Shown in pieces: positions 36,656 through 44,169 of a stretch of 64,000 nucleotides of DNA. Below the pieces are notes generated by a model. That model was not told the origin of the DNA and did no database searches. It saw only the letters and a list, made by a program, of their open reading frames with translations. The translations under genes were made by a program, and so were the position numbers. Position 1 is the stretch's first letter. Each line of letters begins with the position of its first letter. The stretch is taken from NCBI GenBank assembly GCA_018266355.1, contig JAFEAP010000027.1, forward strand, positions 35,106-99,105, read 5' to 3'. The DNA is from Bdellovibrionales bacterium (lineage in GTDB: Bacteria > Bdellovibrionota > UBA1018).

Positions 36656-37131
36656 GAATTCAGTATCGCGAGCAGCGCGCCGATGCCCGCGGCGTCGTTC
36701 GCGTCGAACGCGGCGGGTTCGTGGCTGTCGAGGTCGAGGACCCCGACGAGCGAGCCGTTCCGGTGAAGCGGGAGTACGATCTCCGAGCGCGCTTCGGCGT
36801 CGCATGCGATGTGCCCCGGGAAGGCGTGGACGTCGGGTACCGTGAGGACTTCGCCGCGAGCGAAGGCGGTGCCGCAGACGCCTTTGCCGGCGGGAATCTC
36901 GAGGCAGGCCACCTTCCCCTGGTAAGCGTCGACCCAAAGGACTCCCGATCCGGCCGGACGTTCGAGGTACGCCCCGACCCAGCTGATCTTCGAATTTCCT
37001 TCGCGCAGGAGCGCGATCAGCGAGGCGAGTTTCGTCTCCCAAGGCGTCCGCGCGCGGGCGGCGGCGTTACCGAGGAGGGCCGTGAATTTCCGTCGGATAT
37101 CGGCATAGTCGGGCTTTTCCGCGTTCGCCAT
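36652..37131 (-). CDS. msrC: Free methionine-(R)-sulfoxide reductase (GAF fold)
   Basis: A 159-residue single GAF-domain enzyme that reduces free Met-R-sulfoxide with thioredoxin. Three Cys have exactly the family spacing: Cys in KVACLEIP, Cys ten residues on in GKGVCGTA, and Cys 24 residues further in FPGHIACD. The signatures SWVGAYL and DVHAFPGH are also conserved. This is an oxidative-stress repair enzyme in the cytosol. The gene is monocistronic and convergent with a small membrane-protein gene. Confidence 0.93.
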   Translation of the reverse strand: MANAEKPDYADIRRKFTALLGNAAARARTPWETKLASLIALLREGNSKISWVGAYLERPAGSGVLWVDAYQGKVACLEIPAGKGVCGTAFARGEVLTVPDVHAFPGHIACDAEARSEIVLPLHRNGSLVGVLDLDSHEPAAFDANDAAGIGALLAILNS

Positions 37132-37197
37132 GGGGCCCACGGTACTCGCTCGGGACGGGGGTTGCAACCCGCGGGCCCTTCCGGGTACGGTTCGCCC

Positions 37198-37827
37198 GTG
37201 TTCGCGCTCGAATCGACGATTCTTTTGCCCGCCGCGGAGTTCCGTTCCCAGCTCGTCGAGGGACTGGCCGGGCCCGGTTACGTGGTTTTCCCGGAGCTTC
37301 TGCGTCCGGAAATCGCGGCCGAAATCCGTGCGGAGATGGAGCGACTTCGCGACGCCGGAGCGTTTCGACCGGCGGGCGTCGGTCGGGGCGAATCGAATCG
37401 CCTCGCGCCCGCGACCCGCGGCGACGGCACGTGCTGGTTCGAGCCTGCGGCACTCACCGCGGCACAGTCGAAACTTGGTGCGGTGCTTGAGGCGGCGCGC
37501 GAAGGAATGAACGCCGAACTTTTTCTCGGCCTTTGGGACTCGGAAGGCCACTACGCGATCTACCCGCCGGGTACTTTTTATCGCCGGCACCTCGACCGAT
37601 TCGCGAACGATTCGCGCCGGACGGTTTCGACGGTCTTTTTCTTCAACCCCGAGTGGACTTCCGCCGACGGAGGCGACCTCCGGATGGAAACTTCGGGGGG
37701 GCCGCGCGACGTCGCGCCCGTCTCGGGTACCGCCGTGTTTTTCTTGAGCGATCGGATTCCGCACGAAGTCCTCGAAACCCGCCGCGAACGGTTCAGCTTC
37801 GCGGGATGGTTCCGGACTCGGGAATAG
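37198..37827 (+). CDS. 2-oxoglutarate/Fe(II) dioxygenase, prolyl-hydroxylase (PHD) like
   Basis: A 209-residue protein starting at a GTG. Iron ligands are the HxD of FYRRHLDRF and the His of RIPHEVLETRRERFSF; the Arg after it fits the 2-oxoglutarate site. The layout YAIYPPGTFYRRH...STVFFFNPEW...GGDLRM...FFLSDRIPHEV is that of PHD2/EGLN-like prolyl hydroxylases. Bacterial relatives such as Pseudomonas PPHD hydroxylate elongation factor Tu, which is a reasonable but unproven target here. Confidence 0.82.
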   Translation: MFALESTILLPAAEFRSQLVEGLAGPGYVVFPELLRPEIAAEIRAEMERLRDAGAFRPAGVGRGESNRLAPATRGDGTCWFEPAALTAAQSKLGAVLEAAREGMNAELFLGLWDSEGHYAIYPPGTFYRRHLDRFANDSRRTVSTVFFFNPEWTSADGGDLRMETSGGPRDVAPVSGTAVFFLSDRIPHEVLETRRERFSFAGWFRTRE

Positions 37828-37841
37828 GCGAGCTCCGCGAA

Positions 37842-38123
37842 TCAGAGGATGTAGAGCAGGTCCGAGACGAGGTGGGTCGCCTTCGCGAGCTCGACGATGT
37901 CGTCGGGAGTTCCCGCGAGAAAATCGTAGGTGAGCGCGAGGTGGTTGCCGTTCGCGCTCTTCTTCTCTCCGATCCGTTTCAGTCCGACGAACTTCGCTTC
38001 GAATTCCGCGACGGAGTTCAGGAAGAGATCCGAGTTCTTCCCGATGAATTTGTGGGTGTAGTTCGCCGGGAAGAGGTAGGTCTCCACCAGGAGTTTCCGG
38101 AATTTCTCGAACGGGTCGCTCAT
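37842..38123 (-). CDS. DUF493 (YbeD-like) small protein
   Basis: A 93-residue protein with the DUF493/YbeD ferredoxin-like layout: FRKLLVETYLFPANYTHKFIG at the start, a central KKSANGNHLALTYDF strand and a C-terminal helix (DDIVELAKATHLVSDLLYIL). Members are regulatory-looking ACT-like proteins of unknown effector. It lies 13 bases after the secreted-protein gene in the same direction. Confidence 0.82.
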   Translation of the reverse strand: MSDPFEKFRKLLVETYLFPANYTHKFIGKNSDLFLNSVAEFEAKFVGLKRIGEKKSANGNHLALTYDFLAGTPDDIVELAKATHLVSDLLYIL

Positions 38124-38136
38124 CTTCGGGCGCCGC

Positions 38137-38544
38137 TTACTTCCGCAGGAAAAGACCCGGGCGACCGAGGTCCTTCGATTCGACCATGACTTCGAGCGCG
38201 CAGCCGCGATTGTAGTAGACGCCGACTTCGGCCTTCGCGTTCCGGGGCGCGCCGTGCGGAAGGACGAGTTCGAGGCCGCTCTCGAGGTTCGGGTGCGCGC
38301 AGGCGCGCGGGACGAAGAGGTAATCGACGACGGAGAGGCCTTCGAGCGGCTCGACGGAGTCGAGGAGGTAGGTCGCGCCGGAGGCCACGCGGATCGTGCC
38401 GCCGACCTTCGCCTTGAGCATCAGGCTTTGGGTCAGGACGACGTGATCGCCGCTCATCAGGTCTTCCCACCGCGACGGCGCGGCTTCGGCGGAGGCGTGG
38501 AAAAGACCGGTCAAGACGAGGGCCAGGAGGGCAAGCGTTTTCAT
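38137..38544 (-). CDS. Small secreted protein, unknown
   Basis: A 135-residue protein with signal peptide MKTLALLALVLTGLFHASAEA. The mature domain is beta-rich (HVVLTQSLMLKAKVGGTIRV, ATYLLDSVEPLEG) and has two Cys (PRACAHP, NRGCALEV). No family recognised. It is probably co-transcribed with the DUF493 gene. Confidence 0.65.
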   Translation of the reverse strand: MKTLALLALVLTGLFHASAEAAPSRWEDLMSGDHVVLTQSLMLKAKVGGTIRVASGATYLLDSVEPLEGLSVVDYLFVPRACAHPNLESGLELVLPHGAPRNAKAEVGVYYNRGCALEVMVESKDLGRPGLFLRK

Positions 38545-38734
38545 GGGGGGTACGAAACCACGAAACCGAGGCTCCGAAAAGGGTGGAGTTTCAAGGCGTT
38601 AACCTTTCGCCAGGTGTCGAAATCCTAGGCGCGAGAGGGGCGGAAAACCCGCGCGATCTCGCCTAAAACGGGGCTGGGACCGCGGAGAGGCGGTACGATC
38701 CCTGCTTAATGGGCCCCGAATCGGAGTATCGCCC

Positions 38735-40078
38735 ATGTCGAAGTACCGAAAGATCCGCGAAATCGCGATTTGGACCCTGACCGCCCTTTCCTGCGTCGTG
38801 GGAACGGGGGCGCTCTCTTCCGCGCGCGCCGACGATTGCTCCCCGATCCGGCTCGACGAAGCCGGGAAAGACCTCTACGGACGTCCGGTCGAGGGCACGA
38901 TGATGCACGTCGAAGTGCGCGACCAGCACCAGATCGGCAGCTGTTACGCCCAGGCCTCCGCCCAAATGTACGATGCTTGGCGTTTCCGTCACGGCGAAAA
39001 CTCCCCCTCGGACTACGCGAACTTCAGCTCGGGCTTCGAGGTCGGCCAGCGCTTCAAGACCGACGAAAACGACACGGACATCAACGGCGGTTTCATCAAG
39101 GAGCTTCTGCCCTACCTGCTCGACCAGGGCACGTGCTCGGAGGCGCAGCTGAACGACCTTTTCGAGCCGAAGTATCGCGTCGATCCGCGGTATCGTCTCG
39201 ACGTGAATACGTACGCTTCGGAGATCATGCGTCGGTTCAACCGCTATCGCGACGAGTTCCATAAAGAGCGCGACGCGATCTATGCGAAGTATTTCCCGAA
39301 GGAAAAGAGACCGACTCCGTCCTTTTGGGCGGCGAATCCGGTGCTCGCGCCGATGCTCTTCGTGACCCTCCATTACCTGCCGATCGGGCAGGTGGACGAG
39401 ACGACCCGGAAGGCGAACGCCGAGATCGCGGCCGCTCGGGATCGCTATTTGAAAGCCGGCGCGGACGAGCTCTCGAGCACCCACCGGGATATCCTTCGGG
39501 ACCACGATTTTTACCGCCACATCAAATACGGCTCGCTCGTCACGGAAGCGAAGAGCTGGACGGCGAACGAAGTGAACACCGTGAAGATGTTCGACCTCAT
39601 CGGGGTGATCAAGTGCGACGACAAGGACCGCCTCCGCACTCGCGGCCGTTTCGAGGTCGTCACGAAGAGCACCTACGAGAAGAGCAAGGACCTCTTCGGT
39701 ATTCCCTCGAAGTATCGCGGCGACAAGATGCGCGCGATTCTCGACGGCGAGTTGAACAAGGGGCTCGGAGCCGCCTATCCGATCGGCATCAACTACTGCT
39801 CCTCCGTCTTCGGGGAGGGCCGCGCCTTCACTCAGAAAAAGTGGATCAATAACGACGAATGTCACCGTCACGCGTCGCTCGTGATCGGTCGCCGCCGGGA
39901 TCCGAAGGCCCCCTCCCGCTGCCAGTACCTGATCCGGAACAGCTGGGGCCGCGGATGTGATTCTTCCTATCACTCCGACTGGGAATGCGACGGGCCGAAG
40001 GGCTCCGTTTGGATCGACGCCGACGCCCTCGGCCGCGCGACCCACGACCTCGCGCTCATGCGCACGATTTACGATTGA
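38735..40078 (+). CDS. Secreted papain-like (C1) cysteine protease
   Basis: A 447-residue exported protein (signal peptide ending SSARA-DD). The papain-family active site is recognisable: oxyanion Gln and nucleophile Cys in RDQHQIGSCYAQASAQ, catalytic His in ECHRHASLVIG, and Asn in LIRNSWGRGC. The domain is interrupted by an insertion of about 270 residues, mostly helical and charged, between Cys and His, much longer than in ordinary papain. Several extra Cys near the end may form disulfides. Likely periplasmic or released. Confidence 0.85.
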   Translation: MSKYRKIREIAIWTLTALSCVVGTGALSSARADDCSPIRLDEAGKDLYGRPVEGTMMHVEVRDQHQIGSCYAQASAQMYDAWRFRHGENSPSDYANFSSGFEVGQRFKTDENDTDINGGFIKELLPYLLDQGTCSEAQLNDLFEPKYRVDPRYRLDVNTYASEIMRRFNRYRDEFHKERDAIYAKYFPKEKRPTPSFWAANPVLAPMLFVTLHYLPIGQVDETTRKANAEIAAARDRYLKAGADELSSTHRDILRDHDFYRHIKYGSLVTEAKSWTANEVNTVKMFDLIGVIKCDDKDRLRTRGRFEVVTKSTYEKSKDLFGIPSKYRGDKMRAILDGELNKGLGAAYPIGINYCSSVFGEGRAFTQKKWINNDECHRHASLVIGRRRDPKAPSRCQYLIRNSWGRGCDSSYHSDWECDGPKGSVWIDADALGRATHDLALMRTIYD

Positions 40079-40143
40079 TATCCGCTCGAGTGTCAGCCGT
40101 TCGTCGGTCGCATCTCCCGCGAGAGTGTTCTACTCTATAGGAC

Positions 40144-41580
40144 ATGAATCGCATCGTTCTGATCGTGGTGGGGCTCGCGCTCGTCGTGGGCGTCGTTCTT
40201 TTCGTCAACAAGCGCGGCTCGGCTCCGTCGCCGGAAAACGGCGCGCCGACCGCCGAGCAAACTCCGGGCGCCGAGGGCGGGGCGGGCGCGCCCGGCGCGA
40301 CGGGGACGACGGGAGCTTCGGGCGAACCGGGCGCGAAAGGTTCCGTGTCGGGCGCCGCCGGAACCGTCGAGGGAGCCGCGGGAAAAGCCGGATCACCGGG
40401 CGCGGCGACGGGCACGAGCGAAGGCCAGGCGGGCGCCGCCGGAACGGGCAACGCCGCGACGACCGTGGGCGGCGCGGAAGGCGTGAAAGGTTCGCCGGGA
40501 TCGGGAGCGGCGGGAGAACCGGGCAAGCCCGGCGCGACGGGTGAATCCGTCGTCACCGGAGGGAAAGTCACGCCGAAAGGATCGGCGGCCGAGACGCCCG
40601 ACGGAGTCGACGGAAACGTCGGCGGAAAACCCGGCGCGGGCGGAGTGGTGGCGCAGCCGGGTGACGACGGCGAAGGCGCCCCGGCGCCGAAGAAAGCCCC
40701 CGAACCGAGTTTGGCCGGCGTGAAGGGACTGCGGGTATGGCTCGTCGCCGCGGACTTACGGAAGCTTCCGGCCGCGAAGGCGGGCGTTTTCGAAGTCGGA
40801 AACAACGACGGGGCGAAGTCGACCGTGTGGAAGAACCGTTCGGGCACGAAATTCGGCGACGGCGTTCGCGCGAAGGGCGGCACGACCGGAACGTTCCTGA
40901 AGGGCGTCGTCACTTCCCAGGGAACCTTCGACGCGATGGCCGCCTGTGCGCCCGGCGCGAAGGGGTGCAAGAATTCGGAGCCGACCCAGATCAAACTCGG
41001 CGTCGACGTGAACCACCCCGATAGCTGGCTCGCGGGCGCGGACCATTCCGGAAAGTCGGAGAAGGGCGGAGGGAGTTTCACCGCGCTTTTCGTCGCCGCG
41101 CGGGGTTCGCAGGCGGGCAATCCCCTCATGGAAAATCAGAACGGCGAAGGCGGCGCGAAGAAGGGCCCGTTCCTCGGGTGGGTCGGAGCGGACCTCGTGG
41201 GTTCGATCCACGGCCTGCAGGGCATCGTCGGGATGAACGCGGTGGCGATTCCGAGCGCTTGGGGGGGCAAGGTCACCCCGGCGATCTACACCCTGCGCTT
41301 CGACCGGAAGAAATCCGAACTCCGGCTCTTCCTCGTCTCGGAATCCGGTTCGGCCACCCAAGTCCAGCCGATCGAAAAGGGCGACGGCCCGGATACTGAT
41401 CAGTACGCCGCGATCGCGATCGGTTCGAAGAACCCCGGTCAGGGCGCGATCACCTACGTGATGGAGGCCGCGACCTATCCACGCGCGCTCACCGACAAGG
41501 AAATCTGCGCGATCCACAAGGATTGGAACAAGCGCTACTCGCTCGGAATCGGCATGAGCCAGCTGAAGCCTTGTCCGTAA
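40144..41580 (+). CDS. Membrane-anchored collagen-like and LamG-like protein
   Basis: A 478-residue protein with an N-terminal signal anchor (IVLIVVGLALVVGVVLFV). Residues of about 30-180 are Gly/Ala-rich with runs of Gly-X-Y triplets (GAPGATGTTGASGEPGAKG is typical), i.e. collagen-like. Residues of about 195-478 form a beta-sandwich with the end signature MEAATYPRALTDKEI, which is that of LamG/concanavalin-like domains. It is probably a surface stalk carrying a lectin-like head. It follows the papain-like gene by 65 bases. Confidence 0.78.
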   Translation: MNRIVLIVVGLALVVGVVLFVNKRGSAPSPENGAPTAEQTPGAEGGAGAPGATGTTGASGEPGAKGSVSGAAGTVEGAAGKAGSPGAATGTSEGQAGAAGTGNAATTVGGAEGVKGSPGSGAAGEPGKPGATGESVVTGGKVTPKGSAAETPDGVDGNVGGKPGAGGVVAQPGDDGEGAPAPKKAPEPSLAGVKGLRVWLVAADLRKLPAAKAGVFEVGNNDGAKSTVWKNRSGTKFGDGVRAKGGTTGTFLKGVVTSQGTFDAMAACAPGAKGCKNSEPTQIKLGVDVNHPDSWLAGADHSGKSEKGGGSFTALFVAARGSQAGNPLMENQNGEGGAKKGPFLGWVGADLVGSIHGLQGIVGMNAVAIPSAWGGKVTPAIYTLRFDRKKSELRLFLVSESGSATQVQPIEKGDGPDTDQYAAIAIGSKNPGQGAITYVMEAATYPRALTDKEICAIHKDWNKRYSLGIGMSQLKPCP

Positions 41581-41584
41581 CGCC

Positions 41585-42019
41585 TTAGTCCGCCGGTTTT
41601 TTTTTCGGATTTCGGGATTGCTTCGGTTTTTTCGGATCGAGGCCGCGGCGTTCGACGTGGGCGTGGAGTTCGTCGTGGATCTTCTTGAACTCCGCGTGCA
41701 GGGATTCGAGGTCCTCGTCGCTCATCTCTTCGAGATCGACGAGCTCGGTCCGCGCGCCGTGGACGGCCTTGAGGAGCTCGTTCAGTTTCAAGTGGATCGC
41801 CTTCGAGTCGCGGTTCTGCGCGTTTTGGATGAGGAACACGATGAGGAAAGTTACGATCGTGGTGCCCGTGTTGATCACGAGCTGCCAGGTGTCCGAGTAG
41901 TGAAAGACCGGACCGGTCGTGGCCCAAACGATCACGATGAGGAGCGCGCCGATGAAGGCGAGGGGATGACCCACGGCGTTGGCTACGGCGGCGGCGAACT
42001 TGCGAAAGAAGTCTTTCAT
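41585..42019 (-). CDS. Low-affinity iron permease-like small membrane protein
   Basis: A 144-residue protein with two hydrophobic segments (HPLAFIGALLIVIVWATTGP and VINTGTTIVTFLIVFLIQNAQ), followed by DSKAIHLKLNELL and a charged helix. This matches the PF04120 group, annotated as low-affinity Fe/Cu permease; a direct transport role is not proven for bacterial members. Start at MKDFFRKFAAAV; the longer upstream extension has no membrane-protein character. Confidence 0.82.
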   Translation of the reverse strand: MKDFFRKFAAAVANAVGHPLAFIGALLIVIVWATTGPVFHYSDTWQLVINTGTTIVTFLIVFLIQNAQNRDSKAIHLKLNELLKAVHGARTELVDLEEMSDEDLESLHAEFKKIHDELHAHVERRGLDPKKPKQSRNPKKKPAD

Positions 42020-42074
42020 AGCTGCCCGATGTACCGCGCGGCGACGGTGAAAGCATCCGTTCTGTTCCGGGGAG

Positions 42075-42095
42075 AGTGTCGTAAATTGCGACACT
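42075..42095. promoter_or_regulatory. Inverted repeat upstream of the bufferin-like operon
   Basis: AGTGTCG and CGACACT (42075-42081, 42089-42095) form a perfect 7-bp inverted repeat with a seven-base centre, about 150 bp before the precursor gene. The size suits a dimeric repressor operator. There is no T tract to make it a terminator. The regulator is unknown. Confidence 0.45.
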
Positions 42096-42241
42096 TCCTT
42101 GAAAGGATAGGTAAAGTTTAACTGGAGCGGTCCCGGAAAATATCCGTATGATCGTAACTACTGCCGAAACCGGGCGTATTTGGAGGGTGAGAGCCTTCTG
42201 AGGGGCTCGGTTTCAAAACCCTAATGAAAGAGAGAACGTTC

Positions 42242-42532
42242 ATGTTCGAAAAGAAGAGTGTCATCGCTTCCGCCATCCTCGCCGGCCTCGTTTCCGGTAT
42301 CGCCCTCGCCGACGAAGCCGCTCCGGCCGCTCCGGCCGAAGGCGCGAAGATGGAAAAGAAGAACGAGTGCAAAGGCAAGAAGAACGAATGCAAAGGCCAC
42401 CACAAGAAGCACGGTAAGAAAAAAGGCGCGAAAGACGCTTGCTCCGGCCCGAACGGCTGCGACGGCAAGGACATGAAGAAGGGCGCCGAGAAGCCGGCCG
42501 AAGGCGCGGCGGAAGCCCCGAAGGCCGAGTAA
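42242..42532 (+). CDS. Bufferin-like RiPP precursor (small secreted Cys-rich peptide)
   Basis: A 96-residue precursor. The start at 42242 is preferred over the ATG 18 bases upstream because of the purine-rich AAAGAGAGAA site. A signal peptide ends at ALA (23), so the product is exported. The mature part is acidic/Ala-rich at both ends. In its middle it carries two NECKG repeats (Cys 43 and 50), a Lys/His segment, and ACSGPNGC (Cys 67 and 73). It is followed by DUF692 and DUF2063 genes, the modification pair of MNIO RiPPs. Known bufferins carry Cys-derived heterocycles and sequester copper. The Cys pattern differs from classical DUF2282 bufferins, so the type is inferred from context. Confidence 0.82.
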   Translation: MFEKKSVIASAILAGLVSGIALADEAAPAAPAEGAKMEKKNECKGKKNECKGHHKKHGKKKGAKDACSGPNGCDGKDMKKGAEKPAEGAAEAPKAE

Positions 42533-42556
42533 TTCCGGCACTTTCGTAACGAATCG

Positions 42557-42606
42557 AATCCGGAGGAGTGAGTCGTCCCGCGGGACACCTCCTCCGGATT
42601 TTCGTT
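42557..42606 (+). terminator. Strong intercistronic hairpin between precursor and MNIO gene
   Basis: AATCCGGAGGAG (42557-42568) pairs perfectly with CTCCTCCGGATT (42589-42600), followed by TTCGTT. The T tract is interrupted, so it probably terminates only part of the transcripts or protects the precursor mRNA, giving more precursor than enzyme. It ends six bases before the bufB start. Confidence 0.75.
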
Positions 42607-42611
42607 CCCGA

Positions 42612-43469
42612 ATGGAAACGTCGAAACTCCTCACTCCCGTCGGGGTCGGACTCCGACCCGATCACACCGCCCTCTTCGTCGGCGAAAATCCGCCGGCTTC
42701 GGTCTCGTGGGTAGAGGTGATCACCGAGAACTTCCTTCCCTGGAAGAACGGCGTCCGCGGGAAATCGGGAGCGACCCTCGAGAAAGTCCGCGCCCGTTAC
42801 GACGTCGCCCTCCACGGCGTTTCGCTGAACCTCGGTTCGGCGGAGGCGCTCGACGCGGATTATCTCCGGGTCTGGAAGGAACTCGTCGATCGGATCGAAC
42901 CGGTCCGCGTTTCCGATCACCTGTGTTGGACGGGGGTCGCCGGTCGGAGCAGCCACGATCTCCTCCCTCTCCCCTATACGCAAGAATCGCTCGACGTCGT
43001 GTGCGAGAAGATCGACCGCGTCCAGGAATTCCTCGGGCGCCGGTTCACCGTCGAAAACGTCTCGGCGTACGTCGCGTGGGATGACTCGCGGATGTCCGAG
43101 GCCGAGTTCCTCGCGTCCGTCGCGAAGCGCACCGGCTGCGGACTGCTCCTCGATTTGAATAACGTCTTCGTCACCGCGCGGAATCTCGGAACCGACGCGG
43201 AAGCCTTTCTCTCGGCCCTGCCGCTCGGAGCGGTGGACCAGATCCACCTCGCCGGTCCTTCCGAGCGCGACGACGGTTTTCTCGTCGATACCCACGACTC
43301 GGACGTGCGCGAGGAAGTCTGGGCGCTTTACCGCCGGTGGCTCGCGCTTCGGACCCGTCCGACCGCGGTGATGGTCGAGCGCGACGGAAACATCCCCGAA
43401 TGGGAAGTGCTCGAAAAAGAGATCCTCCGTATCTCCGCGGAAGAGGGAGGCGTCGATGTCGCTTCGTGA
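42612..43469 (+). CDS. bufB: MNIO (DUF692) multinuclear iron oxidative enzyme, BufB type
   Basis: A 285-residue TIM-barrel enzyme of the DUF692 family, which uses two or three iron ions to oxidise Cys residues of a precursor peptide. Family marks: WVEVITENFL, VALHGVSLNLGSAE, SDHLCWTG, HDLLPLPYT, FTVENVSAYV, GLLLDLNNVFVTARN and VDQIHLAGPSE, which contribute the His/Asp/Glu/Asn iron ligands. It is of normal length. It lies between the precursor and the DUF2063 gene and overlaps the latter by 14 bases. Confidence 0.93.
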   Translation: METSKLLTPVGVGLRPDHTALFVGENPPASVSWVEVITENFLPWKNGVRGKSGATLEKVRARYDVALHGVSLNLGSAEALDADYLRVWKELVDRIEPVRVSDHLCWTGVAGRSSHDLLPLPYTQESLDVVCEKIDRVQEFLGRRFTVENVSAYVAWDDSRMSEAEFLASVAKRTGCGLLLDLNNVFVTARNLGTDAEAFLSALPLGAVDQIHLAGPSERDDGFLVDTHDSDVREEVWALYRRWLALRTRPTAVMVERDGNIPEWEVLEKEILRISAEEGGVDVAS

Positions 43470-44139
43470 TCGCGAACTCGAATTTTTCCGCGCGCTCGGA
43501 ACCGAAAGCGACGTCCCCGAGGGAACGCGCGGTCGTTTCGAGGTGTATCGGTACGCATACTTCGAGCGGATCCGGGCCTCGGTCGAAGAAGATTACCCCG
43601 AGCTTTTCGAATACCTCGATTCGCTCCCCGAAGGCGCGATCGACGCGGAAGCGGTCACGCGGGATCTCCTTGTGAGGAACCATCCGCGGTCCTGGACGCT
43701 CGCCGAAGCGAGCTTACCCGTGATGGCGAGCGTGGACGCGCTCCTTCCGGGGCCCGCTTTCGCCGAGGCCAGGCGCGAGGCGCGGCGGAGGGCCGCCCGG
43801 GACGAAGCAGAGAGTCTCGCCGGGTGGGTCGAAGAGTGGCCGGAAGCGCCGGGAGAGAAGGCCGCGCGGGTCAGCGATTTCGCGGCGGCGAAACTCCGGC
43901 TCGCGCGCACGAAGACCTGGCACCTTGCCGAGGGAACGGTGTACTGGCGGGCCGACTCCGGAGTCGTTTCGGCGGAACTCGCGACGTTTCGCGAATTCGA
44001 GGCCCTTCTCCCGCTCGTCGAAACGCCGATCGCCTTCGCGGCGCTCGTCGAGCACGCGGAAAAGCTCGGAGACCCGAAGCGCGTCACCGCCTTCCTCCAG
44101 CGCGGAATCGCCGAGGGCTGGCTGAGGCTGGTCGCCTGA
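43456..44139 (+). CDS. bufC: DUF2063 protein, BufC type (MNIO partner)
   Basis: A 227-residue protein with the DUF2063 N-terminal helical domain (RFEVYRYAYFERIRASVEEDYPELFEYL) and a C-terminal winged-helix-like half (FREFEALLPLVETPIAFAAL, then LQRGIAEGWL). In characterised MNIO systems this partner binds the leader of the precursor and presents it to the iron enzyme. The start lies inside the end of bufB (14-bp overlap), so the two are made together. No DoxX-type fourth gene follows. Confidence 0.9.
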   Translation: MSLRDRELEFFRALGTESDVPEGTRGRFEVYRYAYFERIRASVEEDYPELFEYLDSLPEGAIDAEAVTRDLLVRNHPRSWTLAEASLPVMASVDALLPGPAFAEARREARRRAARDEAESLAGWVEEWPEAPGEKAARVSDFAAAKLRLARTKTWHLAEGTVYWRADSGVVSAELATFREFEALLPLVETPIAFAALVEHAEKLGDPKRVTAFLQRGIAEGWLRLVA

Positions 44140-44169
44140 GCTGACTTGTCTCTGTTTCCGTTTCCGACC

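Noticed and set aside
38625..38666. Imperfect hairpin TAGGCG...CGCCTA in the leader of the papain-like gene
   Set aside because: The stem is interrupted and there is no T tract or known riboswitch feature; too weak to call a regulatory RNA.
42224..42241. Earlier ATG for the bufferin-like precursor
   Set aside because: It lacks a ribosome site and would put charged residues (KERTF) ahead of an otherwise normal signal peptide; the ATG at 42242 is better placed.
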